Below are positions 54,481 to 63,719 of a stretch of DNA of 64,000 nucleotides, piece by piece. The stretch spans positions 1,488,001-1,552,000 of the forward strand of contig NZ_CP049989.1 in NCBI RefSeq assembly GCF_011388215.1, in the 5' to 3' direction. The stretch's first letter is position 1. Each line of letters starts with the position of its first letter. The notes beneath the pieces were generated by a model, which saw only the letters and a program-made list of their open reading frames with translations, was not told where the DNA came from and ran no database searches. Source of the DNA: Hydrogenophaga crocea (GTDB taxonomy: Bacteria > Pseudomonadota > Gammaproteobacteria > Burkholderiales > Burkholderiaceae_C). The position numbers were made by a program, and so were the translations under genes.

Positions 54481-55299
54481 TCAGGGCCTGCGCCCCTTGA
54501 CCGCGGTCGCGCGGGCCCGCAGCACCAGCGGCTGCCCTTCGCGCGCGCCGAGTTGATCGCGCACCCGCGCCTGCAGGCGTTCGCGCGCCTCGGGGGCGAG
54601 CGAGGCGAAGAGGGCGCGCAGGCGCGGGTTGCCCTGGGCGCTGCGCCAGACCTGATCGGTGCTGTCGAAGGCCCGTTGCACCTCGAAGCAGGCCGTCTGC
54701 ACGCCGACCAGGCCGGCCTCGCGCCAGAGCGTTTGCGAGGCCTCGGGCGATGACACCCAGTTGCTCGGCGGCGGCGGCAGCCCGTGCCCGTCGGCGCGCA
54801 CCGCGTCGAGGATGGCCTGCAGCGGAAAGCCGCCGCCGGCCATGTCCCAGTGGTAGGCGGCGATGGTGCCGCCCGGGCGCACCACCCGCACCAGCTCGCG
54901 CAGGCCCAGCGCCGGATCGGGCAGAAAGAACAGCACCAGGGCCATCACGGCCGCGTCCACGCTGGCGTCGGGCAGGGGCAGCGCCTGGGCGTCGCCCGCG
55001 TGCCAGCGCGCACCGGGCAGGCCCGGCCGCTCGCGCGCATACGCCAGTTGCGCGGGCGAAGGGTCCACCCCCACCAGCGAGGCTGGCCGCTGGCGGCGCG
55101 CCAGCACCTCGGTGAAGCTGCCGTTGCCGCAGCCGTCGTCGAGCCAGTCGAGGCCCGGGGGCAGCGCCAGCCAGTCGAGAAAAGGGTCCGCGACCCGCGC
55201 GCTCCAGCGGCCCATCATCTCTTCGTAGGCCACGCCGTCGTCGAACAGGAAGCGCGGCGGGCCGCTGCCGTTCGTGGTTGCCAAGGGCTGCTCGCTCAC
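54481..55299 (-). CDS. SAM-dependent methyltransferase (UbiE-like)
   Basis: The 272-residue protein has the class I methyltransferase motifs LDDGCGNGSFTEVLA (motif I), VGVDPSP, HAGDAQALPLPDASVDAAV and an LVRVVRPGGTIAAYHW segment. It belongs to the Methyltransf_11 group; the substrate is unknown. It starts 17 bp from the divergent LysR gene, which may control it. Confidence 0.82.
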   Translation of the reverse strand: MSEQPLATTNGSGPPRFLFDDGVAYEEMMGRWSARVADPFLDWLALPPGLDWLDDGCGNGSFTEVLARRQRPASLVGVDPSPAQLAYARERPGLPGARWHAGDAQALPLPDASVDAAVMALVLFFLPDPALGLRELVRVVRPGGTIAAYHWDMAGGGFPLQAILDAVRADGHGLPPPPSNWVSSPEASQTLWREAGLVGVQTACFEVQRAFDSTDQVWRSAQGNPRLRALFASLAPEARERLQARVRDQLGAREGQPLVLRARATAVKGRRP

Positions 55300-55316
55300 G
55301 CCACACTCCTTTCATC

Positions 55317-56324
55317 ATGGACAAGCTCAAGGCGATCCAGTACTTCCTGGCCGCGGCGCAAACGGGCAGCCTGTCGGCGGCGGCGCGCCAGCAGGGCGTC
55401 AGCCTGCAGGCCGTGGCCAAGCTTGTGGGCGCCCTTGAGGCACAACTGGGCACGCCTTTGTTCCAGCGCGGCAGCCGGGGCCTGCGGCTCACCGCCGATG
55501 GGGCGCAGTACGCCGAAGCCTGCGCACCGCTGCTTGCCCAGTTGCAGGCGGCCGACGAGGGCCTGCGCCAAGCCCGGCTGCGTCCGCAGGGCACCCTGGT
55601 GGTGGGCGGCACGCCCTTTCTGATCCAGCACTGCATCGTGCCGGCGCTGCCGGCCTTTCACGCCGCCTACCCCGATCTCACGCTCGATCTGCGCACGGTG
55701 CTTCACCTCGAAGAGTCGGCCAGCAAGGACTGCGATCTGCTGCTGCTGCACGGCTGGTTCGAGGCCGGCAGCTGGGTGCGGCGCGAGCTGCCGGTGATGG
55801 CGCAGGTCACCGCGGCCACGCCGGGATACTGGAAGCGCCACGGCACGCCACGCCACCCGCGCGATCTCACCGACCACATCTGCCTGAGCTACCGCAACCC
55901 TTACGGCAAGCTGCTCGATCTGTGGCGCTACCGCCAGGCCGGGGCGCAAGGCGACCAGATCGAGGAGGTGGTGGTTCGCGGGTGGCTCAGTTCGAACCAC
56001 CGCGACAACCTGCTCGAACTGGCGCTGGCCGATGGGGGCGTGATGCGCATCGCCTACGCCACCGCCCAGCCCGAGCTGGCGAGCGGCCGTCTGGTGCCGG
56101 TGCTGCCCGATTGGGAGCTCATGGACCCGCCGCCGCTGGCCATGTATTTCCGGCCGGCATTGCGGCGTGCCTTGCGCCTGCGCGTGTTTGCCGACTTCGT
56201 CGCGGCCCACTGCGCCGACCTGTCGCGCCTCACCAGCGCCAAGGGCGAGTCGAGCGTCGACGGTCGCCCCGCCTGGCACCACGGCAACAGCCGCCGCGCC
56301 TCGAGCTGGCTCGCCCATCGCTAG
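55317..56324 (+). CDS. LysR-family regulator
   Basis: The 335-residue protein has the LysR helix-turn-helix (LSAAARQQGVSLQAVAKLVG) and an effector domain, with a longer than usual polar tail. The ATG at 55317 is chosen because the homologous start MDKLKAIQYFLAAAQ follows it. It is divergent from the methyltransferase gene and converges on the Bug protein gene. Confidence 0.86.
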   Translation: MDKLKAIQYFLAAAQTGSLSAAARQQGVSLQAVAKLVGALEAQLGTPLFQRGSRGLRLTADGAQYAEACAPLLAQLQAADEGLRQARLRPQGTLVVGGTPFLIQHCIVPALPAFHAAYPDLTLDLRTVLHLEESASKDCDLLLLHGWFEAGSWVRRELPVMAQVTAATPGYWKRHGTPRHPRDLTDHICLSYRNPYGKLLDLWRYRQAGAQGDQIEEVVVRGWLSSNHRDNLLELALADGGVMRIAYATAQPELASGRLVPVLPDWELMDPPPLAMYFRPALRRALRLRVFADFVAAHCADLSRLTSAKGESSVDGRPAWHHGNSRRASSWLAHR

Positions 56325-56334
56325 CCTGCGCGCA

Positions 56335-57318
56335 TCAGTCGATGCTGGCGCCGGTTTCGCGCACGAACTGCACGTACTGCGCCTCGGCCTGTTGCATGAG
56401 CTCGCGTGTCTCGGCCGGCGAGCGGGCGTTGCCCACGATCATCAGCCGCTCCATCTCCTGGCGGAACTCGGGCGTCTGGGCGGCCTGGCGGGCCGCGCTG
56501 GCGAGCCGCTCGACGATGTCTGCGGGCAGCCGGGGCGGGCCGAGCACGAAATGCGCCGTGATCAGCGGCGGCACCGCCACGCCGGCCTCGGCCAGGGTGG
56601 GCACGGTGGGCAGCGCTGCGATGCGCTCGGACATGCTGCAGCCGAGCATCACGAGCTTGCCGGCCCGCACGTGCGGCACGCTGGCCCCCACGGGCAGCAC
56701 CGCGGCCTGGATGCGTCCTTCGAGCAGGTCGGGCAGCAATTGCGGCGCGCCCTTGTAGGGCACGCGGTCGAGCGCGAATCCGAGCGCCGAGGTGACCTGT
56801 CCGGCCACCATGTCTTCCGACACGTTGTTGGAGCCGCGCAGCAGCGGTCGGGGGCTGGCCTTGGCGTGGGCCGCGAACTCGGCGAGCGTGCGCACCGCCA
56901 GGCCGGCCGGCACCACCAGGCATTGCGTGTTGCCGCCGATGGCCGCGATCGGCGTGAACTCTGCCAGCGACCTGTAGGGCGAGGCCTTGCTCAGGTGGGG
57001 CAGGCCGGCGTTGGAGGCCAGCGCAAAGAACAGGGTGTGGCCATCGGCAACGGCATTGAGCACGGCCGCGGCACCGATGCCGGTGTTGCCACCGGGGCGG
57101 TTGTCCACCACAACCTCCTGGCCGAGCGTGGCGCCCATGCCCTTGGCCAGCGCGCGGGCCGCGGCGTCGCTCGGGCCACCGGCCGGTGTGGGCACGATCA
57201 GGCGCACCGGCCTGGCGGGAAAGGCCACCTGCGCGAGCGCAGAGGCGGTGCACAGCGCGAGCGCGGCCCACACGATCAGGCGGCGGGTCGGGCGGATCAT
57301 TTGCGGCGTCGGGTGCAT
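56335..57318 (-). CDS. Bug/TctC periplasmic binding protein
   Basis: The 327-residue protein has a signal peptide (about 1-29, ending ASALAQ) and the Bug motifs FPARPVRLIVPTPAGGPSDA, NRPGGNTGIGA and VPYKGAPQ. It probably binds a small organic acid in the periplasm. The ATG at 57318 follows AGGAG. The sequence is not closely similar to the Bug protein in the adipate operon. No TctAB genes are adjacent. Confidence 0.87.
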   Translation of the reverse strand: MHPTPQMIRPTRRLIVWAALALCTASALAQVAFPARPVRLIVPTPAGGPSDAAARALAKGMGATLGQEVVVDNRPGGNTGIGAAAVLNAVADGHTLFFALASNAGLPHLSKASPYRSLAEFTPIAAIGGNTQCLVVPAGLAVRTLAEFAAHAKASPRPLLRGSNNVSEDMVAGQVTSALGFALDRVPYKGAPQLLPDLLEGRIQAAVLPVGASVPHVRAGKLVMLGCSMSERIAALPTVPTLAEAGVAVPPLITAHFVLGPPRLPADIVERLASAARQAAQTPEFRQEMERLMIVGNARSPAETRELMQQAEAQYVQFVRETGASID

Positions 57319-57443
57319 CTGCGGCTCCTGAGGGGGAATGGGCGCAGTGTGGCCGTGCGGGGCAGCCCTTGGGAAGGCACGCGCGTGCGCAGGCAGCCTG
57401 AACTTTCGGTTCAGGCTGGCCGGGTGGGCGGGTGCCGCCCGGC

Positions 57444-58223
57444 TCAGCAGAAGCTGAGGTTCGCCCCCAGCCGCCCGTTGCGGATGCGCGCCGCCGTGAT
57501 GAGCTGGTGCGGCAGCTCCACGAAGGGGATGTCGGCGTTCACCAGCACGGTGTCGATCGCCTCCACCATGTGCGATCCCTTGCGTGCCAGCACCACGTCG
57601 GTCCAGTCGGTGTTGGTCATGGCCACGGGCACGAAATCGCTGCGCTTGATGAAGCTGCCCAGGGCTTCGAGCACGCCCAGGTTCTGGCGCGCGCCTTTCT
57701 CGCTGTGGCAGCAGTCGTTGAGCATGAGCAGGCCGTCGGGGCGCACCAGGTCCTGGTAGGTCATGAGGTCGCGCAGCACGTATTCGTACTGGTGGTTCGC
57801 GTCCACGTAGAGCAGGTCGAGCCCGCGGCCGGCCACGCGCTGGCGCACGGTTTCGTAGGCGCTGTAAGAGTCCTGGCGGATCAGGCTCACCTCGCTGTGG
57901 CCTTCGAACTTGCTCGCGCAGCTCTGGTACAGGCGCTCCCAGGTCTGCGGGTCGTCCATCGGCCCGCCGTAGTAGTAGGCGTACTCGGCCACCGGCGTGA
58001 CCCAGGGCGGCAGTTGTTCGAAGGGGCAGTAGGCGGCGTTCGACGCGGCGCTCCAGGCGTCCACCAGCAGCAGTTGCTCGGGGCGCAGGGCCTGGTGCAG
58101 TTGCAGCGCGTTGTCGCCCTTGAGCACGCCGAGTTCGGCCACGGTGGGCACGCGGTCGAAGGCGTCGAACACGGCGGCCAGCACCTGGTACAGGCCTTCG
58201 CGCGGGGTGATGCAGATCTTCAT
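57444..58223 (-). CDS. Class I SAM-dependent methyltransferase
   Basis: The 259-residue protein has a motif I-like VAELGVLKGDNALQL and LLLVDAWSA, and LDLLYVDANHQYEYVLRDL with LVRPDGLLMLNDCCH. This is the Methyltransf_24/TylF-like layout with metal-site acidic and histidine residues. Such enzymes methylate small molecules or sugars. The ATG at 58223 has a weak upstream site. Target unknown; nearby envelope and glycan-type genes hint at a surface glycan or metabolite. Confidence 0.75.
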   Translation of the reverse strand: MKICITPREGLYQVLAAVFDAFDRVPTVAELGVLKGDNALQLHQALRPEQLLLVDAWSAASNAAYCPFEQLPPWVTPVAEYAYYYGGPMDDPQTWERLYQSCASKFEGHSEVSLIRQDSYSAYETVRQRVAGRGLDLLYVDANHQYEYVLRDLMTYQDLVRPDGLLMLNDCCHSEKGARQNLGVLEALGSFIKRSDFVPVAMTNTDWTDVVLARKGSHMVEAIDTVLVNADIPFVELPHQLITAARIRNGRLGANLSFC

Positions 58224-58348
58224 GCGGGGAGCTCGGGTGTGGGCATGCCACGAGGCTACCGGCTGCGCCCGACGGCGATGCGCCGAAAAGCCCGGCGATT
58301 CGCGCGCAAACCGCCGGCGCGGGCCAGACCCGCAGCTATCCTGCGGCC

Positions 58349-59134
58349 ATGACCGCACGCGCCCCCTGGATCGACGCCCTCCACAGCCGCCTCGGCCTGT
58401 GGCGCTCGCTGCTGATCTACCACGGCATTCCGGGGCGGCGCGCGCGGCTGCGGCGCTTCTACCGCCGCTTCGTGCCCGCGGGCGGGCTGGCCTTCGACGT
58501 CGGCGCGCACACGGGCAACCGCCTGCAGGCCTTTCTCGAGCTGGGCGCGCGCGTGGTCGCGGTGGAGCCGCAGCCCGCACTCTCGGCGCGGCTGGCGCGG
58601 CGTTTTGCGCCCGCGGTGCAGGCCGGCCGGGTGGTGCTGTTCGAGGGTGCGCTGGGCCGCGCCGAAGGCCGTGCGCCCCTGTTCGCGAGCCCGCGCACGC
58701 CCACGGTGGCCACGCTGTCGGGCGACTTCGTGGCGCGCGCCGGGGCGAGCGCGTCGTTTCGCGGCGTGCGCTGGCAGCCCGGGCCCTCGGTGGCGGTGGG
58801 CACGCTCGACGCGCTCATCGCGCAGCACGGCGTGCCCGACTTCGTGAAGATCGACGTCGAGGGTTTCGAGCCCGAGGTGCTCATGGGCCTGAGCCAGGCG
58901 CTGCCCGCGCTGTCCTTCGAATTCGTGCCCGCGGTGCGCGACCTGGCGCTGGCCTGCGTGGACCGGCTCGAAGCACTCGCCGGCCCCGGCCGCTACCGCT
59001 ATGCGGTCTCGCTGGGCGAGCAGTTGCGGCTGCGCCCGCCCGAAGGCCTGAACGCCGCAGCCCTGCGCGCCTGGCTAGGTGCCTTGCCCGAGGGCGCGCC
59101 GTCGGGCGACGTGCATGCCTGGCTCGCCGGGTGA
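58349..59134 (+). CDS. FkbM-family methyltransferase
   Basis: The 261-residue protein has FDVGAHTGNRLQAFLELGA (motif I), VVAVEPQPALSARL and the FkbM signature VPDFVKIDVEGFEPEVLMGL. FkbM enzymes O-methylate sugars or small molecules. The 3' end overlaps the convergent sulfatase-like gene by 60 bp. GC is very high, as in all genes of this region. Confidence 0.85.
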   Translation: MTARAPWIDALHSRLGLWRSLLIYHGIPGRRARLRRFYRRFVPAGGLAFDVGAHTGNRLQAFLELGARVVAVEPQPALSARLARRFAPAVQAGRVVLFEGALGRAEGRAPLFASPRTPTVATLSGDFVARAGASASFRGVRWQPGPSVAVGTLDALIAQHGVPDFVKIDVEGFEPEVLMGLSQALPALSFEFVPAVRDLALACVDRLEALAGPGRYRYAVSLGEQLRLRPPEGLNAAALRAWLGALPEGAPSGDVHAWLAG

Positions 59135-60772
59135 GTCGGCGTCGTCGGGCGGCTGCGGCGCATCGAAGGCGTCGAGCAGCACGCGCGTGAGGCGGTGCAG
59201 GGGCCCGAGGCTTTGCGCCGGCGGCGTGAGGCCGGGCACGAAGCCTTCGTCGATCAGGTGCTGGCGCAGCGCACCGCGCGCGCCCACCACGTGCACCGGC
59301 ACCTCCCAGGGCGCGCCGCGCCCGCTCACCGCACCGGGCGGCTGGTGGTCGCCCACCACGATCAGCAGCTGCGGCGCGGCCCGCGGCTGGCGCAGGTGCT
59401 GCGCGAGCCAGGCGTACTGGCCGCGCAGGCTGTCGAGGTAGGGCGCGAGCGGATCGCGCAGCGCGAGCGGCGCGGCCAGCGCGCGGGCCGCCTCGTCGGC
59501 GCTGTAGGCCTGCGGACCGGTGAGGCGCTGCACCTCGTCCACGAAGGGCGCGAGCGGGTGGAAGGGCGCGTGCGTGCTGGTGGTGGGAAACACCACGAAG
59601 CGCGGCCGCGCGTCGTCGGCGCGCGCGGGCGCATCGAGCTCCTGCGCGCGCAGCAGCGCCATCGCGGCCTGGTCGGGGATGCGCCAGTAACCGAAGTCGG
59701 GCCCCTGGTAGCCGATGCCGGCGTCGTCGGCGAGGCGCTCGAAGCCGTAGAAGCGGCCCTCGGGCCAGGGGCGTTTGAGGCCCGGCATCCAGCCCACGGT
59801 GCGGTAGCCGTGGTTCGCGAAATGCCGAACGAGTGTGGGCCGATCGCTGGTGAGCAGCAGGTCGTGGTCGGCCGGGTCGTGCGTGTCCACGCCCGCGAGC
59901 AGCCCCGCGTGGGCGAGCCAGGAAGCGCCGCCGAAGGTGGGCGAGCCCACGCGCGCGCTCAGCACCTCCAGGCCTTGCGCGCGAGCCGTGGCCTCGAAGG
60001 CCGCGCGCGCGCCGGCCAGGGCCGCGGCCTGATCGGGCCGGTCGAAGGCCACCATGCCGTACGACTCGGCGAACACCAGCAGCACGTCGCCCGGCCCCTG
60101 CGGCGTGGCCAGGGCCTGCAGGCCGCCGTCGAAGGCCGGGCTCTCGCCCAGGCCGTCGTGCTGGGCGGGCAGCACCACGCGCGCCAGCAGCCCGGCCTGC
60201 TGCCACAGCGTGGGCGTGACCGGCAGCGAAAAGAACCAGCGCGTGTCGCGCTCGCCCGGCACGTAGGCCGCGAAGCTCGCGCTGAGCGCGGCCACCCCGG
60301 CCAGCAGCCAGGGCCGCGGGCGCGGCGCCTGCAAGGCCTGCGCGAGCACCGCGATCAGCGCGCGCACGGCGAGCACGAGCAGCGCGCCGCCGAGCAGCAG
60401 GGCGGCTGCGGCCGCCGCCACCTGCCACGCGGGCACCGAGCCCGCGGCCACGCGCAGCAGCTCCAGCGCGTGCCGGCCGTCCCAATAGAGATTCACCGGG
60501 CGCCCGAGCAGCGCGGGCGCGGTCACGTTGGCGTAGCGCACCAGCACCAGCGCCACGAAGCCCAGCGCGAGCAGCGTCAGCGCACGCCGGCCCGGCAGGC
60601 CGCGCCAGGCCATCCAGGCCAGCAGCGCGGCCAGGCCCAGGCAGAGCTCGAACGACAGCCGCGGCATGGCGTGCACGCCGAGACCGGGCCAGCGGTTCTC
60701 GAAGGTGAGCAGGGCGTTGAGCAGCGCGAACGCGCCGCCGAAGCGCAGCAGCCAGGCCAGGCCTGGCGTCAC
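59075..60772 (-). CDS. LTA synthase-like sulfatase (membrane phosphoglycerol/phosphoethanolamine transferase type)
   Basis: The 565-residue protein has about five N-terminal membrane helices (for example LELCLGLAALLAWMAW and VAAAAAALLLGGALLVLAV), then a sulfatase-fold domain with LLVFAESYGM. The middle residue where LTA-synthase-type enzymes carry the threonine or serine nucleophile reads S here. It continues with VVFPTTSTHAPFHPL and IVVGDHQPPG, which hold metal ligands. Such enzymes transfer phosphoglycerol or related groups to envelope glycans. It overlaps YceI by 4 bp, so the three genes 62153-59075 form one unit. Confidence 0.8.
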   Translation of the reverse strand: MTPGLAWLLRFGGAFALLNALLTFENRWPGLGVHAMPRLSFELCLGLAALLAWMAWRGLPGRRALTLLALGFVALVLVRYANVTAPALLGRPVNLYWDGRHALELLRVAAGSVPAWQVAAAAAALLLGGALLVLAVRALIAVLAQALQAPRPRPWLLAGVAALSASFAAYVPGERDTRWFFSLPVTPTLWQQAGLLARVVLPAQHDGLGESPAFDGGLQALATPQGPGDVLLVFAESYGMVAFDRPDQAAALAGARAAFEATARAQGLEVLSARVGSPTFGGASWLAHAGLLAGVDTHDPADHDLLLTSDRPTLVRHFANHGYRTVGWMPGLKRPWPEGRFYGFERLADDAGIGYQGPDFGYWRIPDQAAMALLRAQELDAPARADDARPRFVVFPTTSTHAPFHPLAPFVDEVQRLTGPQAYSADEAARALAAPLALRDPLAPYLDSLRGQYAWLAQHLRQPRAAPQLLIVVGDHQPPGAVSGRGAPWEVPVHVVGARGALRQHLIDEGFVPGLTPPAQSLGPLHRLTRVLLDAFDAPQPPDDADSPGEPGMHVARRRALGQGT

Positions 60773-61371
60773 TGGCGCACCGCCTCGAACTCGATGATCA
60801 GCGGCACCTCGTCGCCCACCCAGCCGTTGGCCACGGCGTAGTTCATGCCGTAGGCGCTGCGCTTGAAGCTGCCGCGCGCGGACACGCCCATCACATAGGG
60901 CTTGCGGCCGAAGCCGCCGGCCACGGGCGACTCGCCGCTCTTGTTCCAGGTGGCCTGCAAGGTGAGCGGCTGCGACTTGCCCAGCAGCTCGAGCTGGCCC
61001 GCGATCTCGAACTGCCGATCGCCCGTGCGTTTGGCGCTGCTGGCGGTGAACACCATGCGCGGGAACTCACTGCTGTTGAGGAAGTCGGGGCCCTTGAGGT
61101 GCTCGTCGCGCTTGCGCTGGTTGGTGAACACGCTCGCGGTTTCCACTTCGATGCGCACGTCCGACAGCGCGCCCGTGGCCTCGTCGAAGCGGTAGCTGCC
61201 GCGCGCCGAGCGGAACAGGCCCAGCACCTTGGCGTAACCCACGTGGTCCACCAGGAAGCCGATGGAGATGTGGTCGGGGTCGAGCTCGTAGCGCGCGGGC
61301 TGGGCCTGGGCGGCGGGGGTGGCCAGGGCCAGCGCGAGGGCGGCCGTGGCGAGCAGGGCAGGGGTCTTCAT
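60769..61371 (-). CDS. YceI-family periplasmic lipid-binding protein
   Basis: The 200-residue protein has a signal peptide (about 1-23, ending AAQAQ) and the YceI beta-barrel pattern: YELDPDHISIGFLVDHVGYA, LKGPDFLNSSEFPRMVFTAS and a closing VPLIIEFEAV. YceI proteins bind isoprenoid or fatty-acid chains. It lies between the CDP-alcohol phosphatidyltransferase and the sulfatase-like genes with 4-bp overlaps on both sides. Confidence 0.88.
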   Translation of the reverse strand: MKTPALLATAALALALATPAAQAQPARYELDPDHISIGFLVDHVGYAKVLGLFRSARGSYRFDEATGALSDVRIEVETASVFTNQRKRDEHLKGPDFLNSSEFPRMVFTASSAKRTGDRQFEIAGQLELLGKSQPLTLQATWNKSGESPVAGGFGRKPYVMGVSARGSFKRSAYGMNYAVANGWVGDEVPLIIEFEAVRQ

Positions 61372-62153
61372 GGCGCGGTCTCCGGTGAGGCCCGGTGCTG
61401 CCGGGCCAGGTAACGCACGTCCACGGCGAACGAGGCCGTGAGCAGCAGCAGGCTGAGCGCCGCGATGGCCGTGGCCAGCGGCGCGGGCACGATGGGCCCC
61501 AGGCACACGATGAGCGCGGTGATCTGCACCACGCACACGGTCTGGCGGCGTTTGCTGGGCGGCAGCGGGCCATTGAGCCAGGGCCACAGCGCCGCCGCGG
61601 CCACGAAGGCGTAGCGCATCAGGCCCGAGGCCAGCACCCAGGGCCCCGCCTGCCCGGCCTGCCACACCAGCGCACTCAGCACCAGGGTGAAGGCGGCGTC
61701 GGTCTCCATGTCGAAGCGCGCGCCGAAGCGGCTCGCCAAGCCTTCGCGCCGCGCGAGGTGGCCGTCGAGCAGGTCGAGCACGGCGATCAGCGTGGCGAAG
61801 CCGATCAGGGCCCAGCCCGCCGGCCCCTGGGCCAGCGGCAGGCCGTCGCCCACCAGCCCCGCCACCAGCGCCATACCGGCCAGGCGCAGCAGCGTCACGC
61901 GGTTGGCCGCGCCGAAGCGCGCGTGCGGGTGCGCGCCGCCGGCCAGCCCGCGCCACACCAGCAGCGCGCCGATCGAATAGGCCGCCAGCGCCTTGAGCAC
62001 GTGGTCGGCCCCGAGGCCGAACACCGCATCCAGCGCGGCCGTCGCGGCCGCCAGCAGCAGGCCCACGGCCAGCAGCGCACGCGCGGCCTCGCGCCGCAGC
62101 GCGCGGGCCGGTGCGTCGGCGGGGGCATGGTCGGGTGCGAGGGTGGGATTCAT
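61368..62153 (-). CDS. CDP-alcohol phosphatidyltransferase family protein
   Basis: The 261-residue membrane protein has the family signature D-G-x2-A-R-x8-G-x3-D-x3-D in LLDGHLARREGLASRFGARF followed by DMETD, and about six hydrophobic helices. It would join a CDP-activated alcohol or lipid to another alcohol, as in phosphatidylglycerol- or phosphatidylinositol-phosphate synthesis. The product is unknown. It is the first gene of the minus-strand unit with YceI and the sulfatase-like protein, and divergent from the dehydrogenase gene. Confidence 0.85.
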   Translation of the reverse strand: MNPTLAPDHAPADAPARALRREAARALLAVGLLLAAATAALDAVFGLGADHVLKALAAYSIGALLVWRGLAGGAHPHARFGAANRVTLLRLAGMALVAGLVGDGLPLAQGPAGWALIGFATLIAVLDLLDGHLARREGLASRFGARFDMETDAAFTLVLSALVWQAGQAGPWVLASGLMRYAFVAAAALWPWLNGPLPPSKRRQTVCVVQITALIVCLGPIVPAPLATAIAALSLLLLTASFAVDVRYLARQHRASPETAP

Positions 62154-62269
62154 GGCGGGTCGCGGAGCGGGTCGCGGTCAGGCCTTCTAAGATGCGTGCA
62201 GCCCCCCGAGGTTGCGCGGCTTGGCCGCGCGGCGCAAGTCGGCGCCCCGAATAACCCCAACCCAGGCCC

Positions 62270-63271
62270 GTGACCGCTCCTTCGCCCCCCGACGCCCCCA
62301 TGGCCGCGCTGGCCTGCTGGATCACCGGTCCTTCGCGGGCCGAGATCCGCGCCGAAACCCTGGGCCCGCTGCGCGAGGGCGAGGTGCGCGTGCGCTGCCT
62401 GCACAGCGGCGTGAGCCGCGGCACCGAAGGCCTGGTGTTCCGCCACGAGGTGCCCGCGAGCGAGGCGCAGCGCATGCGCGCCCCCTTCCAGGTGGGCGAT
62501 TTCCCTTCGCCCGTGAAGTACGGCTATGTGAGCGTGGGCCGCGTGGAGGCCGGGCCCGCCGATCTGCTCGGCCGCGTGGTGTTCTGCCTGCACCCGCACC
62601 AGACCGTGTTCCAGGTGCCCGCGGCCGCGGTCACGCCGCTGCCCGAGGGCGTGCCGCCCGCGCGCGCCGTGCTCGCGGCGAACCTGGAGACCGCGGTCAA
62701 CGCGCTGTGGGACGCGCCCCCGCGCGTCGGCGACCGCGTGAGCGTGGTGGGCGGCGGCACGCTGGGCCTGCTGGTGGCCTGGCTCGCGGCGCGCATGCCG
62801 GGCTGCGCGGTGCAGGTCGTGGACACGAACCCCGGCCGCGCCGCGCTCGCGCAGGCGCTGGGCGCGGACTTTGCACTGCCCGAGGCCGCGCGCGGCGAGG
62901 CCGACCTCGTCGTGCACGCGAGCGGGCACCCGGCGGGCCTGGCCACGGCGCTGCGGCTCGCGGGCTTCGAGGCCACGGTGCTCGAACTGAGCTGGTACGG
63001 CACGCGCTCGGTGCCGTTGCCGCTGGGCGAGGCCTTTCACGCGCAGCGCCTCACGCTGCGCAGCTCGCAGGTGGGGCAGGTGGCCACGGCGCAGCGCGCG
63101 CGCTGGACGCATGGCCGCCGGCTCGCGCTGGCCCTGTCGCTGCTGACCGACCCGGCGCTCGACCGCCTCATCACCCACCACGCGCCGTTTCACGAACTGC
63201 CCCAGGTGCTGGCGCGCCTGGCCGCGGGCGACCGCGACACGCTGTGCCAGCGCATCGACCACCCCGCCTGA
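62270..63271 (+). CDS. MDR-type zinc-dependent dehydrogenase-like protein
   Basis: The ~333-residue protein starts at GTG 62270 or, equally well, at ATG 62300. It has the medium-chain dehydrogenase Rossmann motif [17 protein letters not shown] and [20 protein letters not shown]. It lacks the structural zinc cysteines, and the catalytic zinc ligands are not clear ([11 protein letters not shown] replaces the usual GxCHxDxH). It belongs to a group often found next to PTPS-type genes. It lies 22 bp before the PTPS gene. Confidence 0.78.
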   Translation: MTAPSPPDAPMAALACWITGPSRAEIRAETLGPLREGEVRVRCLHSGVSRGTEGLVFRHEVPASEAQRMRAPFQVGDFPSPVKYGYVSVGRVEAGPADLLGRVVFCLHPHQTVFQVPAAAVTPLPEGVPPARAVLAANLETAVNALWDAPPRVGDRVSVVGGGTLGLLVAWLAARMPGCAVQVVDTNPGRAALAQALGADFALPEAARGEADLVVHASGHPAGLATALRLAGFEATVLELSWYGTRSVPLPLGEAFHAQRLTLRSSQVGQVATAQRARWTHGRRLALALSLLTDPALDRLITHHAPFHELPQVLARLAAGDRDTLCQRIDHPA

Positions 63272-63293
63272 GACCGACACCCGAGACCTCCGC

Positions 63294-63719
63294 ATGTACA
63301 GCGTCACCGTCCGAGACCACTTCATGATCGCGCACAGCTTCCGCGGCGCGGTCTTCGGCCCCGCCCAGGCCCTGCACGGCGCCACCTACGTGGTCGATAT
63401 CGAACTGCGCCGGCCCGCGCTCGACCCCGACGGCATCGTGGTCGACATCGGCCTGGCCACGCAGGTGCTGCACGAAGAACTGGGCCGCCTGAACTTCCGC
63501 AACCTCGACGAGCTGCCCGAGTTCGCGGGCCGCAACACCACCACCGAATTCCTCGCGCGCGTGGTGTTCGACCGCCTCGCACAGCGCATCGCTGCGGGCG
63601 ATCTGGGCCCGCACGCGGTGCCGGGCAGCGCCACCGGCGGGCTCACGGCCCTGCGCGTGTCCTTGCAGGAATCGCACGTGGCCTGGGCGGCCTACGAAGG
63701 CCCGCTCGTGGCGGCATGA
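63294..63719 (+). CDS. 6-pyruvoyl-tetrahydropterin synthase/QueD-family enzyme
   Basis: The 141-residue protein has the PTPS features FMIAHSFRG with the first zinc histidine, [13 protein letters not shown] with a further histidine, [15 protein letters not shown] and a C-terminal [15 protein letters not shown] with catalytic histidine and glutamate. The usual histidine pair HGHNY reads HGATY, so one zinc ligand may be different. The family converts dihydroneopterin triphosphate to tetrahydropterins or carboxy-tetrahydropterin. It overlaps the next gene by ATGA. Confidence 0.85.
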   Translation: MYSVTVRDHFMIAHSFRGAVFGPAQALHGATYVVDIELRRPALDPDGIVVDIGLATQVLHEELGRLNFRNLDELPEFAGRNTTTEFLARVVFDRLAQRIAAGDLGPHAVPGSATGGLTALRVSLQESHVAWAAYEGPLVAA

